Shown one piece after another: positions 17,328 through 26,071 of a stretch of DNA of 64,000 nucleotides. Source of the DNA: Olsenella sp. kh2p3 (GTDB lineage Bacteria > Actinomycetota > Coriobacteriia > Coriobacteriales > Atopobiaceae); the NCBI GenBank assembly GCA_900119625.1, contig FPKD01000002.1, positions 248,001-312,000 on the forward strand, in the 5' to 3' direction. The position numbers were made by a program, and so were the translations under genes. Each line of letters opens with the position of its first letter. Positions within the stretch are counted from its first letter, which is position 1. The notes beneath the pieces are model-generated. The model did not search any database. It was not told the DNA's origin and saw only the letters and a list, made by a program, of their open reading frames with translations.

Positions 17328-18051
17328 ATGTACTCATTCGACAGCAGGGTACGCTACAGCGAGTGCGACGAGAAGGGCGTGCTCGCCCTCGTCCCCATGA
17401 TGAACTACCTTCAGGACTGCTCCACCTTCCAGTGCGAGGAGGTGGGTAGGGGCCTCAAAGAGCTCAATCGCGACCACCTTGGCTGGTTTGTGACCTCCTG
17501 GCTCATCCAGATCGACTCGCTCCCCCACTTCTGCGACACCATCACGACAAGCACCTGGTGCTATGCCATGAAGCGCCTACAGGCCGAACGCTGCTTCGAG
17601 ATTCGCGGGGCAGACGGTACCACGCACGTGCGCGCAGACTCTCAGTGGTACATGTACGACTTCTCGCAGGAGCGCGTCATCAGCATCCCGCAGAGCGAGT
17701 CGGTCTTCCTTCAGGGAGACGAACGCCCGGCGGACCTGCCGCAGATCTCGCGCCACCTGAAGCCCCAGGGCGAGGGCACCGCAACCTCCCCCATCGTGAT
17801 AACCGAGCAACACCTGGACACCAACCGTCACGTGAACAACGCGGAGTACGTGCGCTTTGCCCCTTCTCGCAGCCGGCGAGCTGGGGCACGCCATCGACCT
17901 TGTGCGCCTTGAGGTGCAGTACCGCACCATGGCACTCCTCGGCGACACCTTGACCCCCGTGGTCTATGGCGACGGCAACGACATCACCGTGAGCATCAAC
18001 GGCGATGACGGCAAGGCCCGAGCCATCGTGAGGATGGAGGGCCGCGCATGA
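17328..18051 (+). pseudogene. Acyl-ACP thioesterase interrupted by a single-base frameshift
   Basis: The first frame encodes a hotdog-fold acyl-ACP thioesterase (YSECDEKGVLALVPMMNYLQD, FVTSWLIQIDSLP) up to NNAEYVRF. It then runs into nonsense and stops at 17912. The next frame continues the protein as LAAGELGHAIDLVRLEVQYRT to its stop at 18051. Removing one C from the CCCC run at about 17859-17862 restores RFALLAAGEL. The domain is otherwise intact at about 240 residues. ATG follows GGAGG. The stop overlaps the Nudix start (ATGA). It may be a sequencing error, a recent mutation or a reversible slip. Confidence 0.85.
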
Positions 18052-18488
18052 CGGAGGAGACCGAGGTCGCGCTTCCCACGGTCCACGTGGCGGCAGCGAT
18101 CATCCAGCGAGACGGGCTTATCCTGGCAGCTCGGCGCGCGCACGGCATGGACGGCTGGGAGTTTCCCGGCGGCAAGGTGGAGCCCAGCGAGACGAGCGAG
18201 GAGGCCTGCCGTCGAGAGATCACGGAGGAGCTTGGCTGCAAGCTTCAGGTGATGTGGCTTCTCGACACGCTGGCCTATGACTACCCTGAGTTCCACCTGG
18301 TCATGGACTGCTTCGTGTGCACGCTGGCACCGGGAGCAGAGCCCGTCGCAAAGCCCGGTGAGCACAAGGAGCTGCGGTGGCTTGGGCGCGACGGGCTTCT
18401 CGGCGTGGACTGGCTTCCGGCAGACAAAGGGCTCATCCAGACGCTGGGGACTGCCTGGGACCAGATAATTGAATCGGAGCCCCTGTAG
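18048..18488 (+). CDS. Nudix hydrolase, MutT-like
   Basis: A 146-residue pyrophosphohydrolase. The Nudix box begins at GGKVEPSETSEEACRRE and continues ITEELG, matching Gx5Ex7REUxEExGU. The preceding ILAARRAHGMDGWEFPGG is MutT/CTP pyrophosphohydrolase-like, so the likely role is removal of oxidised or non-canonical nucleotides such as 8-oxo-dGTP. The start overlaps the thioesterase stop as ATGA. It precedes thyA and folA, giving a nucleotide-metabolism cluster. Confidence 0.9.
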   Translation: MTEETEVALPTVHVAAAIIQRDGLILAARRAHGMDGWEFPGGKVEPSETSEEACRREITEELGCKLQVMWLLDTLAYDYPEFHLVMDCFVCTLAPGAEPVAKPGEHKELRWLGRDGLLGVDWLPADKGLIQTLGTAWDQIIESEPL

Positions 18489-18529
18489 GAAGACGAGCCC
18501 ACACGCCACCACGCACGGGAGGGAGACCC

Positions 18530-19378
18530 ATGAGCAAGGCAGACGACATCTTTGTCGACATGTGCACCGATATTCTTGAGAACGGCACCACCACCGAGGG
18601 CCAGAAGGTTCGTCCGCACTGGGAGGACGGCACGCCGGCCTACACCATCAAGCGCTTTGGCGTGTGCAATCGCTACGACCTGCGAGAGGAGTTCCCGGCC
18701 ATCACGCTGAGGCGCACGGCGCTCAAGAGCTGCATGGACGAGGCCCTCTGGATCTACCAGCGCAAGTCCAACAACGTCCACGACCTCCACAGCCACATCT
18801 GGGACGAGTGGGCAGACGAGACGGGCTCCATTGGCAAGGCGTACGGCTACCAGGTGGGCAAGGTCTCCCACTACGCCGACGGCGACTATGACCAGATGGA
18901 CCGCGTCCTCAAGGACCTGCGCGAGAACCCCTACTCACGCCGCATCATGACCAACCTCTACACGTTCTCGGACCTCTCCGAGATGCACCTGTATCCCTGT
19001 GCCTATAACGCCATCTACAACGTGACGCAGGAGCCTGGCGAGAGCCGACCCACGCTCAACATGCTCCTTGTCCAGCGCAGCCAGGACGTGCTTGCGGCAA
19101 ACAACTGGAACGTGTGCCAATACGCCATCCTGCTCATGATGGTGGCGCAGGTCTCCAACATGAACGCGGGCGAGCTTGTGCACATGATCGCCGATGCCCA
19201 CATCTACGACCGCCACGTGCCCATTATCCGCGAGCTTATCTCCCGCCCGCGCCACACGGCGCCCAAGGTAAGCCTCAACCCTGAGGTCACGGACTTCTAC
19301 CAGTTCACGACCGATGACCTTATCGTCGAGGACTACGAGTGCGGCCCACAGGTCAAGAACATCCCAATCGCCATCTAG
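18530..19378 (+). CDS. thyA: Thymidylate synthase (variant active-site loop)
   Basis: Converts dUMP and methylene-THF to dTMP and dihydrofolate; 282 residues, full length. The catalytic Cys is in MHLYPCAYN. LLVQRSQDVLAANNWNV carries the phosphate-binding Arg-Ser and the dUMP-binding Asn, and DAHIYDRH the His/Tyr pair. The usual His after the catalytic Cys (PCH) is Ala here, and the loop after QRS differs from the common FLGVPFN. ATG after GGGAGGGAGA. folA follows, closing the dihydrofolate cycle. Confidence 0.93.
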   Translation: MSKADDIFVDMCTDILENGTTTEGQKVRPHWEDGTPAYTIKRFGVCNRYDLREEFPAITLRRTALKSCMDEALWIYQRKSNNVHDLHSHIWDEWADETGSIGKAYGYQVGKVSHYADGDYDQMDRVLKDLRENPYSRRIMTNLYTFSDLSEMHLYPCAYNAIYNVTQEPGESRPTLNMLLVQRSQDVLAANNWNVCQYAILLMMVAQVSNMNAGELVHMIADAHIYDRHVPIIRELISRPRHTAPKVSLNPEVTDFYQFTTDDLIVEDYECGPQVKNIPIAI

Positions 19379-19400
19379 CTGCTGCCCCTATCCCGCCGAC

Positions 19401-19434
19401 CCTGCTGGTTCCGCCGCCCCTGCTGGTTCCGCCG
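19401..19434. repeat. 16-bp direct repeat after thyA
   Basis: CCTGCTGGTTCCGCCG occurs twice (19401-19416 and 19419-19434) with a two-base gap, just after the thyA stop. It contains no promoter-like sequence. Confidence 0.85.
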
Positions 19435-19440
19435 GCCCCT

Positions 19441-19523
19441 CGTTCTTTATCGGAATTTGAGAATTGATCTTCTCGCCAACTGGGCAAATGCAGGGGCGTT
19501 TTCTCAGAAACCGATAAAGAACG
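19441..19523. repeat. Long imperfect inverted repeat between thyA and folA
   Basis: CGTTCTTTATCGG (19441-19453) pairs perfectly with CCGATAAAGAACG (19511-19523). A further TGAGAA/TTCTCA pair lies inside after short bulges, leaving a central loop of about 40 bases. No T-tract follows. It could be a hairpin in the thyA-folA message, a processing site or a small mobile repeat. Confidence 0.7.
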
Positions 19524-19574
19524 GGGAAAGGAAGATGGGGCGGGAACAACTGGGATGGGAAATTGGAGGTCTCA

Positions 19575-20063
19575 ATGAACGCAATCGTTGCTGTGTGCCG
19601 TGACTGGGGCATTGGCTACCAGGGCTCGCTTCTTGTCCACAGCAAGGTCGACATGCACCGCTTTGTGGAGCTGACCATGGGTGGCACCGTTGTCATGGGG
19701 AGAAAGACCCTCGAGAGCTTCCCCGGGGGTCCGCTCAAGGGGAGGAGGAACGTCGTGGTCACGCACGACCCCGCGGCGCTGCCAGAGGGCGTCGTTGGCG
19801 TTGACTCCCCCGCCGCGGCGCTGAAGGCTGTTGCGGCAGATGACCCCAACAGGGTGTGGCTGATTGGCGGCGAGTCCATCTACCGGGCGCTTCTCGGCCA
19901 GTGCACGCGCATCTACGTGACCAAGTTCGACGTCGAGAAACCTGCCGATGCTTTCTTTCCCAACCTGGACGATGACCCCGCGTGGCGCGTCGAGCACGAG
20001 GAGGACGCCGGCGTCACCGCAAAGGGCACGCACTTCTCGTTTTTCACGTATGTGAGGGCATAG
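19575..20063 (+). CDS. folA: Dihydrofolate reductase
   Basis: Reduces dihydrofolate to tetrahydrofolate with NADPH; 162 residues. Visible features are the N-terminal MNAIVAVCRDWGIGYQGSLL, TVVMGRKTLESFPGG (cofactor-binding segment), and VWLIGGESIYRALL with the conserved Gly-Gly. The acidic residue of the active site is expected in HSKVDMHRF. ATG with GGAGG seven bases upstream is preferred to an earlier TTG. It follows thyA. Confidence 0.93.
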   Translation: MNAIVAVCRDWGIGYQGSLLVHSKVDMHRFVELTMGGTVVMGRKTLESFPGGPLKGRRNVVVTHDPAALPEGVVGVDSPAAALKAVAADDPNRVWLIGGESIYRALLGQCTRIYVTKFDVEKPADAFFPNLDDDPAWRVEHEEDAGVTAKGTHFSFFTYVRA

Positions 20064-20194
20064 CTGTATCTTCGTGGCATGAGCTAGAGAAAAAGTTAAA
20101 CGAAGCCTCCAATTTTTCTTTACTTATGAACCAAGTTATAATCGTCAAAATTGTCAATATGGCGAAGATACTCTCCTGTGTGACGAGGATACTC

Positions 20195-21241
20195 ATGGCT
20201 CAATTCGAATACAAAAGACATCTCGAATCCCTCATGACTCCGGAAGTTATGGCTGCCGTGGGGGACGTGAGGGAGCACCGTGGGAGACAAACGCTCTACG
20301 AGAGCACGCATCCAGAAGCTCTTGAGAGTCTCGTAGAAGTTGCGAAAATCCAGAGCACTGCCACCTCAAACAGAATCGAGAACATCTCGACATCGGACAA
20401 AAGACTTCGAGAGCTGATGCTTGAGAAGGCGGAGCCTCAAAACAGGAACGAACAGGAGATTGCCGGTTATCGCTACGTATTGGACATCATTCATGAGAGC
20501 CATGATGATATCCCTATCACTCCGAACGTCATTCTACAGCTCCACCGAGACCTCTACAGATATGAGGGGGCATCCTTCGCAGGCCATTGGAAGGATGCAG
20601 ACAATGTCATTGCCGAACAGCTCGAAGATGGTACTTTCGTTACAAGGTTTAAGCCAACGAGTGCTTTAGCTACACCAGATGCTATCTCCAGAATCTGCGA
20701 GGAGTACGGAAAACAGATTCAGGAGGGGACTTTCGAACCGCTTCTCGTTTCTCTGCTATTCGTCTTTGACTTTGTGAGCATCCACCCATTCAATGATGGA
20801 AATGGTCGCATGAGCAGGCTGCTCACGTTGCTCCTGCTATACAAAAGCGGTTACATGATTGGGAAGTACGTCTCAATTGAGAAAGAAATAGAACGTACCA
20901 AAGAAACTTACTATGAGGTACTGGCAGAAAGCTCTGCGGGCTGGCAAGACGGAGAGAATGAGTACAAGCCCTTTGTAACCTACATGCTTGGGGTTCTGAC
21001 GGCATGCTACAAGGAACTCGATAGGCGCTATGCCGCCATTGCTGGAGGGGGCAGCAATGAAGACACGCTTCGTTCGTACTTCGATCATCTTATGGGGACG
21101 GCAACAAAGGCGCAAATCATGGATGCAAATCCGGCAATAAGCAAACGCACAATCGAGCGCATTCTTAGGAAACTCCAAGACGAAGGCGTCGTTGAGAAGA
21201 TTGGTGCTGCAAGGTCAACCGCCTATCGCAGAGTACGGTAA
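20195..21241 (+). CDS. Fic-domain protein (class II-type, with N-terminal inhibitory motif)
   Basis: A 348-residue Fic protein, expected to AMPylate or otherwise modify target proteins on hydroxyl side chains. The catalytic motif HPFNDGNGRMSR is complete. An N-terminal SNRIEN matches the (S/T)xxxE(G/N) inhibitory helix, so the enzyme is self-inhibited. A C-terminal winged-helix-like segment (NPAISKRTIERILRKLQDEGVVEKIG) resembles those of self-standing Fic proteins. The gene and its upstream 130 bases are clearly AT-richer than the neighbours, with a TATAAT at 20137-20142, suggesting acquisition by transfer. No antitoxin gene is adjacent, consistent with built-in inhibition. Confidence 0.92.
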   Translation: MAQFEYKRHLESLMTPEVMAAVGDVREHRGRQTLYESTHPEALESLVEVAKIQSTATSNRIENISTSDKRLRELMLEKAEPQNRNEQEIAGYRYVLDIIHESHDDIPITPNVILQLHRDLYRYEGASFAGHWKDADNVIAEQLEDGTFVTRFKPTSALATPDAISRICEEYGKQIQEGTFEPLLVSLLFVFDFVSIHPFNDGNGRMSRLLTLLLLYKSGYMIGKYVSIEKEIERTKETYYEVLAESSAGWQDGENEYKPFVTYMLGVLTACYKELDRRYAAIAGGGSNEDTLRSYFDHLMGTATKAQIMDANPAISKRTIERILRKLQDEGVVEKIGAARSTAYRRVR

Positions 21242-21270
21242 CGCTAAGAGGTATGCCAATTCTGTCTGTC

Positions 21271-21975
21271 TCATTGAGCTGCTTGAGCTGCAGCCTCCTC
21301 GGCGGTGCGGATATCGGTACCGCCATAGAGCGCTGCGTAGAACTCATCCGGAAGCGGGGTGTCGATGGCCCAGGTGCCGTCATCGCCCTTGGTGAGCGTC
21401 AGCGTGGCGTCAGTCGTGGCACACGTGGCATCATCGGCATCGAGGCACTGGTAGAGGAAGTCAAAGAGCTTGTCCACAAGTGCGGTGCGCCCGCCGGAGT
21501 CAAGCGTGGATTGCATCTCGTCCGTGAGCATCCAAGACTCGAAGTCTGACGCGGCGTTGGTAATGGCGTCCGAGAGCGTTGCGTTGGTAATGCTCACCGT
21601 AGCTGTGGCGGTCTTGCCGTCGTCGGCCACACTCACGTCTCCCACCTGGTACGAGAAGTGCGTAAGCAGGTGCTGGTGGTACTCCTCCGACTCAACCCCA
21701 AACTCGTCGAGCTTGGTGACGGTCGCGTCGTCGCCAAACTGGGGGTCTGGCACGCCATCGTCCTTGGGCTTCTCGTCGTCTTTCTTGTCGTCCTCGTCCT
21801 TAGGGTGGGCGAGGGCATCGTAGCCGCCCATGAACTGTGTCACGGTCTCCGTGACCTTCTCGGTATCGCTCTTGCAGGCAGAAAGTGAGAAGGCAACGAC
21901 CACGGCAAGGACAAGGACACCCAGGCACGAGAGCGCCTGAGCACGCTGATGGCGACGACGAGACGAGAAACGCAT
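21271..21975 (-). CDS. Secreted lipoprotein, DUF-type, unknown function
   Basis: A 234-residue lipoprotein. After an Arg-rich N-terminus (MRFSSRRRHQRAQ) come a hydrophobic stretch VLVLAVVVAFS and a lipobox LSAC, giving Cys at about residue 34. A charged Asp/Lys linker (KDEDDKKDDEKPKDD) follows, then a mature domain with alternating strands and an Asp-Ala-rich C-terminus. Expected to be anchored outside the cell membrane. I recognise no domain beyond a general resemblance to small DUF-type actinobacterial lipoproteins. ATG after AAGGAG. Confidence 0.8.
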   Translation of the reverse strand: MRFSSRRRHQRAQALSCLGVLVLAVVVAFSLSACKSDTEKVTETVTQFMGGYDALAHPKDEDDKKDDEKPKDDGVPDPQFGDDATVTKLDEFGVESEEYHQHLLTHFSYQVGDVSVADDGKTATATVSITNATLSDAITNAASDFESWMLTDEMQSTLDSGGRTALVDKLFDFLYQCLDADDATCATTDATLTLTKGDDGTWAIDTPLPDEFYAALYGGTDIRTAEEAAAQAAQ

Positions 21976-22060
21976 GGATAACTCCTTGCGATGCACGAGC
22001 GGGATCTTCCTGAAAGTAACCAAACAAGTTTAGACGAAACAGGCCTCTCCTGCACAGAAA

Positions 22061-22088
22061 GAGGCACCCGGCTTGCACCGGGTGCCTC
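22061..22088 (-). terminator. Intrinsic terminator after the APH-like gene
   Basis: Perfect 11-bp stem GAGGCACCCGG/CCGGGTGCCTC with loop CTTGCA. On the minus strand it is followed by TTTCTGT, a short U-rich tract. It separates the APH-like gene from the lipoprotein gene. Confidence 0.8.
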
Positions 22089-22120
22089 GGTCAAACGGAA
22101 TGGCGAGAAGGTCAAAGGGC

Positions 22121-22894
22121 CTACTCGTAGTCGCTGGCCATGTCGATCCAGCCCTTGAGGAACTCCTCATTGCCCTTGCGGCCGCGGGAGAGCTCTGCGG
22201 CGGCAACGACGGGCAGCCAGTACATGATCTTCTGCTTGGGGACATCGGCAGACTTGGAGTAGACGTCGAGGTATTTGTCGGCAGCCTCGGGGAACTCAAG
22301 CTTGAGCAGCATGTAGGTCATGGCTGCGTCCGCCTCGGGCAGGCCCACCGTAACATGGGTCCAGTCGCAGATGAACGGCTCGCCCTCCCCGACCACGATA
22401 TTCGTGGGGTTGAAGTCCCCGTGGCAGATCGCCGTGCCGCGCTTCATGCGGTCCGCACGCATCTGAAGGTCATAGCGTGCGGAGGGGTCCATACCCTTGA
22501 CGCGGGAGATCATGCGGACGAGCTTGTCACCCTGCGCCGTGAGAGCCTTGGGCGCGGGAGTGTTCTGAACCTTGATCTGCAGGTCCACGAAGAACTTGAG
22601 GAGCTCGTCGAACTTGGGCGTGCCCTTGGCCTCGTCCATCATCTCGTGGAGGGTCTTGCCGGGGACGTACTTCATCGCGAGCGCCCAGGAGCCATCCTCG
22701 ACCTGCGAGACCTCGAGCACCTGCGGCGTGTTGAGCCCCTCAGCCTGCTCCATGCGGGCAAGGTTCAGGGCCTCGCGGAATACGTCGACGGCGGGCTTCG
22801 TGGGGACGAAGACCTTCACCGTGCGGTCTCCGTCGTGATAGACGACCTTGTTGTGCCTGCGGACAATCTCGACCTTATCATCGGAAAGCTTCAT
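22121..22894 (-). CDS. Aminoglycoside phosphotransferase/choline kinase-fold protein
   Basis: A 257-residue kinase-fold protein of the APH family. The catalytic loop is AICHGDFNPTNIVVG (HxD...N) and the metal-binding Asp is in FICDWTHVTVG. The P-loop region is HDGDRTVKVF, and ALAMKYVPGKTLHEMM is the hinge. These proteins phosphorylate small molecules (choline, ethanolamine, fructosamine, homoserine, antibiotics); the substrate here is unknown and resistance should not be assumed. ATG preceded by AGGAGG. adhE lies immediately upstream on the same strand, so they may be co-transcribed. Confidence 0.87.
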   Translation of the reverse strand: MKLSDDKVEIVRRHNKVVYHDGDRTVKVFVPTKPAVDVFREALNLARMEQAEGLNTPQVLEVSQVEDGSWALAMKYVPGKTLHEMMDEAKGTPKFDELLKFFVDLQIKVQNTPAPKALTAQGDKLVRMISRVKGMDPSARYDLQMRADRMKRGTAICHGDFNPTNIVVGEGEPFICDWTHVTVGLPEADAAMTYMLLKLEFPEAADKYLDVYSKSADVPKQKIMYWLPVVAAAELSRGRKGNEEFLKGWIDMASDYE

Positions 22895-22925
22895 GCTTCC
22901 TCCTATCAAGCGTGACCTCTGGACG

Positions 22926-25616
22926 TTACTCTTCTGCGGACTCCGCCTGACCGGCGTGGTCGGTCTTCTCGATCTCGCGGATTTCCAGGCCCTCGTCCTC
23001 GTAGGACGTGGCGGGACGGCCGTAGTAGGCGTCCAGGTACAGGCTCCTGATCTCGGCCACGAGCGGGTAACGGGGGTTGGCGCCGGTGCACTGGTCGTTG
23101 AAGGCGTTGAGGCTCATCTCGTCCAGGGTGTCGAGGAAGTACTTCTCGTCCACGCCGTACTCGGCGATGGTCTTCTTGACGCCGATGAAGTCCTTGAGCT
23201 TCTCGATGCCGTCCATGAAGCGCTCGAACACCACGTCGTCGGAATCGGCGGCAGTGCCAAAGCCGCAGAAGCGGCCCATCTCGGCATAGCGGGCCTTTGC
23301 GTGGGGATACTCGTACTGGGAGAACGTGCCCATGCGGGTCGGGCGCTCGGCGGCGTTGTAGCGCGCCACGCGAGTAAGGATGACGGCGTTGGCCCAGCCG
23401 TGCGGGATGTGGTGATAGGCACCCAGCTTGTGGGCCATGGAGTGGTTGAGGCCGAGGAAGGCGTTGGCGAACGCCATGCCGGCGAGGCAGGAGGCGTTGG
23501 CCATGTGGTCGCGGGCCTCGACGTTCGTGGGCTCGGAGTAGGCCGTGGGCAGCCAGTCAAAGACGAGCTTCGCGGCCTTGAGGGCGATGGCGTCCGTGTA
23601 GTCGGATGCCATGATCGAGACGTAGGCCTCCATCGCGTGGGTGAGGACGTCGATGCCGGAGGCGGAGGTGAGGCCCTTGGGCTGCGTCATCATGTTGTCG
23701 GTGTCCACGATGGACATGGTGGGCATGAGCTCGTAGTCCGTGATGGGCCACTTGATGCCGGTGTTCGCGTCCGTGATGATGGCGAAGGGGGTGACCTCAG
23801 AGCCGGTACCCGAGGACGTGGGGATGGCGACGAACTTTGCCTTCTGGCCCATGGGCTTGAAGCGGTAGACGCGCTTGCGGATGTCCATGAAGTCGACGGC
23901 CATGTCGTCGAACTTCTCCTCCGGGTGCTCGTACATGGTCCACATGATCTTGCCGGCGTCCATTGCGGAGCCACCGCCGATGGCAATGATCACGTCGGGG
24001 TTGAAGGCGCGGAGAAGCTCCTCGCCCTTCTCGGCATCCTGGAGCTTGGGGTCAGGCGAGATGGACCAGAAGCTGGAGTGGGTGATGCCCATCTCGTCCA
24101 GCGGGCCCTCAATCTTCTTGGTGAAGCCGGAGGTGTAGAGGAAGGAGTCCGTGACGATGAAGGCGCGCTTGCAGCCGTAGACCTCCTTGAGCTCGCGGAG
24201 AGCGACGGGCATGCAGCCCTTCTTGAAGTAGACCTTCTCGGGAGTCCTGAACCAAAGCATGTTCTCGCGCCTCTCTGCGACCGACTTGATGTTGAGCAGC
24301 TGGTGGATGTCGAGGTTGCCGGAGAAGGAATTGCCGCCCCAGGAGCCGCAGCCGAGCGTAAGCGACGGAGCAAGCTCGAAGTTGTAGATGTCGCCAATGC
24401 CGCCGAGAGAGGCCGGGGTGTTGATCAGGATACGGCAGGTCTTCATGGCCTCGGAGTGCTTGTCGACCTTCTCGGTCTCACGGGTGTCGATGAAGAGCGA
24501 GGAGGTGTGGCCGTAGCCGCCGTCAGCGATGAGACGGGACGCCTTGGCGAGGGCATCATCGAAGTCCGTAGCGCGGTACATACCGAGGATGGTGGTCAGC
24601 TTCTCGTGCGCCCAGGGGTTGGAGGGCTCGACGGACTCGGTCTCGCCAATGAGGATCTTGGTCCAGGCGGGAACCTCGATGCCTGCAGCCTCCGCGATTC
24701 TGGTGGCAGGCTGGCCAACCATCTTGGCGTTGACGCCACCGTTCACGATAACGGTGTTGCCGACCTTGTCGGCCTCCTCGTCGTTGAGGAAGTAGGCGCC
24801 GCGCTTCTGGAACTCAGCCTTGACCGCGTCATACACGCCGTCGAGAACGATTACGTTCTGCTCGGTAGCACAGATCATGCCGTTGTCGAAGGTCTTGGAA
24901 TGCATGATGGAGTTGACGGCCTCGATGACGTCTGCGGTGTCGTCGATGATGGCGGGGTTGTTGCCCGGGCCAACGCCCAGGGCAGGGGTGCCGGAGCTGT
25001 ATGCGGCGTTGACCATGCCGGGGCCGCCCGTCGCGAGGATGATGTCGGCCTCCTGCATGAGCGTGTTGGTAAGCTCGATGGAGGGTGTGTCGATCCAGTC
25101 GATGATGCCCTTGGGGCAGCCCGCGGCCTCGGCGGCGTCACGGACGACGCGTGCGGCCTCCGCCGTGCACTTCTTGGCACGCGGGTGCGGGGAGATGATG
25201 ATGGCGTTCCTCGTCTTGAGGCAGATGAGCGTCTTGAAGATGGCCGTCGACGTGGGGTTGGTGGTGGGGATGACAGCAGCCACGACACCGAGGGGCTCGG
25301 CAATCTTCTTCATGCCAAAGGCACGGTCGTCCTCGATGACGCCGCAGGTCTTGGTGTCCTTGTACTTGTTGTAGACAAACTCGGCGGCGTAGTGGTTCTT
25401 GACGACCTTGTCCTCCATCACGCCGTAGCCGGTCTCCTCGTAGGCCATCTGGGCGAGAGGAATGCGGGCCTTGTTCGCTGCAATGGCGGCAGCATAAAAG
25501 ATCTTGTCCACCTGCTCCTGCGTGAACTTTGCGAACTCCGCCTGGGCTTCGCGCATCGTCTTCAGATGCGCCTCCAGCGTCTCCACGCTATCGATGACCG
25601 AAGCATTCTGTGCCAT
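22926..25616 (-). CDS. adhE: Bifunctional acetaldehyde-CoA/alcohol dehydrogenase
   Basis: An 896-residue fused enzyme that reduces acetyl-CoA to acetaldehyde and then ethanol, regenerating NAD+ in fermentation. The aldehyde dehydrogenase half (about 1-440) has the catalytic Cys249 in NGMICATEQ and TGGPGMVNAAYSSG. The iron-dependent alcohol dehydrogenase half (about 455-870) has GGGSAMDAGKIMW, SSGTGSEVTPFAII and the metal His cluster in NHSMAHKLGAYHHIPHG. The oligomer forms spirosomes in known members. ATG after GGAGG. I see no clear Rex operator upstream. Confidence 0.98.
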   Translation of the reverse strand: MAQNASVIDSVETLEAHLKTMREAQAEFAKFTQEQVDKIFYAAAIAANKARIPLAQMAYEETGYGVMEDKVVKNHYAAEFVYNKYKDTKTCGVIEDDRAFGMKKIAEPLGVVAAVIPTTNPTSTAIFKTLICLKTRNAIIISPHPRAKKCTAEAARVVRDAAEAAGCPKGIIDWIDTPSIELTNTLMQEADIILATGGPGMVNAAYSSGTPALGVGPGNNPAIIDDTADVIEAVNSIMHSKTFDNGMICATEQNVIVLDGVYDAVKAEFQKRGAYFLNDEEADKVGNTVIVNGGVNAKMVGQPATRIAEAAGIEVPAWTKILIGETESVEPSNPWAHEKLTTILGMYRATDFDDALAKASRLIADGGYGHTSSLFIDTRETEKVDKHSEAMKTCRILINTPASLGGIGDIYNFELAPSLTLGCGSWGGNSFSGNLDIHQLLNIKSVAERRENMLWFRTPEKVYFKKGCMPVALRELKEVYGCKRAFIVTDSFLYTSGFTKKIEGPLDEMGITHSSFWSISPDPKLQDAEKGEELLRAFNPDVIIAIGGGSAMDAGKIMWTMYEHPEEKFDDMAVDFMDIRKRVYRFKPMGQKAKFVAIPTSSGTGSEVTPFAIITDANTGIKWPITDYELMPTMSIVDTDNMMTQPKGLTSASGIDVLTHAMEAYVSIMASDYTDAIALKAAKLVFDWLPTAYSEPTNVEARDHMANASCLAGMAFANAFLGLNHSMAHKLGAYHHIPHGWANAVILTRVARYNAAERPTRMGTFSQYEYPHAKARYAEMGRFCGFGTAADSDDVVFERFMDGIEKLKDFIGVKKTIAEYGVDEKYFLDTLDEMSLNAFNDQCTGANPRYPLVAEIRSLYLDAYYGRPATSYEDEGLEIREIEKTDHAGQAESAEE

Positions 25617-25902
25617 GTTACCTCCATATCCCCGGTCGGCAGACCTTGAGGGCCAGCCGAACTTAACAGCAGACCGAACAAGAGAGCGAGGCAGTACCGG
25701 TGAAGCGCAGCGCCCAGGGGACATGGTTGCCCGCGTGGGCTGCCGGAGACGCCAGGAAACTACCCTGGTGCCATTCGACGGCATAATCATACCGCTTACG
25801 GTCAATTGTGCATATAGAAGAACGCTTCGTTTATCGGCATGTTTCTAAACGTGTGTTTGGGGCACGGGAAATCCGGCACTGGAGCTGAGAAAGATTGCCT
25901 TG

Positions 25903-26046
25903 CGGCGAGAAATTGGCGCCGGAGTGGCGACTTTGTGCGAGGTTGCTGCGCAAACGAGCCCTCGGGCGCCAAAACGACGCCGGAGCAGCGGCTTCGTGCG
26001 GGGTTGCTTCCAAAACGCCCTTTCGGGCACCAAATTCTCGCCGAAA
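25903..26046. repeat. Interspersed palindromic repeat family, locus A (two units)
   Basis: Two degenerate units lie head to tail between adhE and the truncated PLP-enzyme gene. The first (25903-25970) begins GGCGAGAAATTGGCGCCGGAG and ends CTCGGGCGCC. The second (about 25971-26046) has ACGCCGGAGCAGCGGCTTCG and ends in CTCGCCGAAAG. Both contain an internal CTTTGTGCGAGG/CTTCGTGCGGGG segment. The boundary GCGCC(G/C)GAG is shared with the loci at 32453-32545 and 62226-62424. No coding potential. Confidence 0.65.
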
Positions 26047-26071
26047 GTAGCATTCCTGCAGCTAGAAGCGC

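Noticed and set aside
17857..18051. Separate small gene downstream of the thioesterase
   Set aside because: It lacks a ribosome site and its sequence continues the thioesterase domain; better explained by a frameshift.
22121..22894. Antibiotic-resistance aminoglycoside kinase
   Set aside because: The fold is APH-like but there is no evidence for a drug substrate; family members act on many metabolites.
22848..25649. Very long open frame antisense to adhE
   Set aside because: Produced by the high-GC codon pattern of adhE on the opposite strand; the product is low-complexity Val/Leu/Gly/Asp-rich with no domain, and adhE is unambiguous.
25617..25902. Rex (NADH-sensing) operator upstream of adhE
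   Set aside because: I looked for a TTGTGAA...TTCACAA-type dyad and found none; regulation of adhE remains open.
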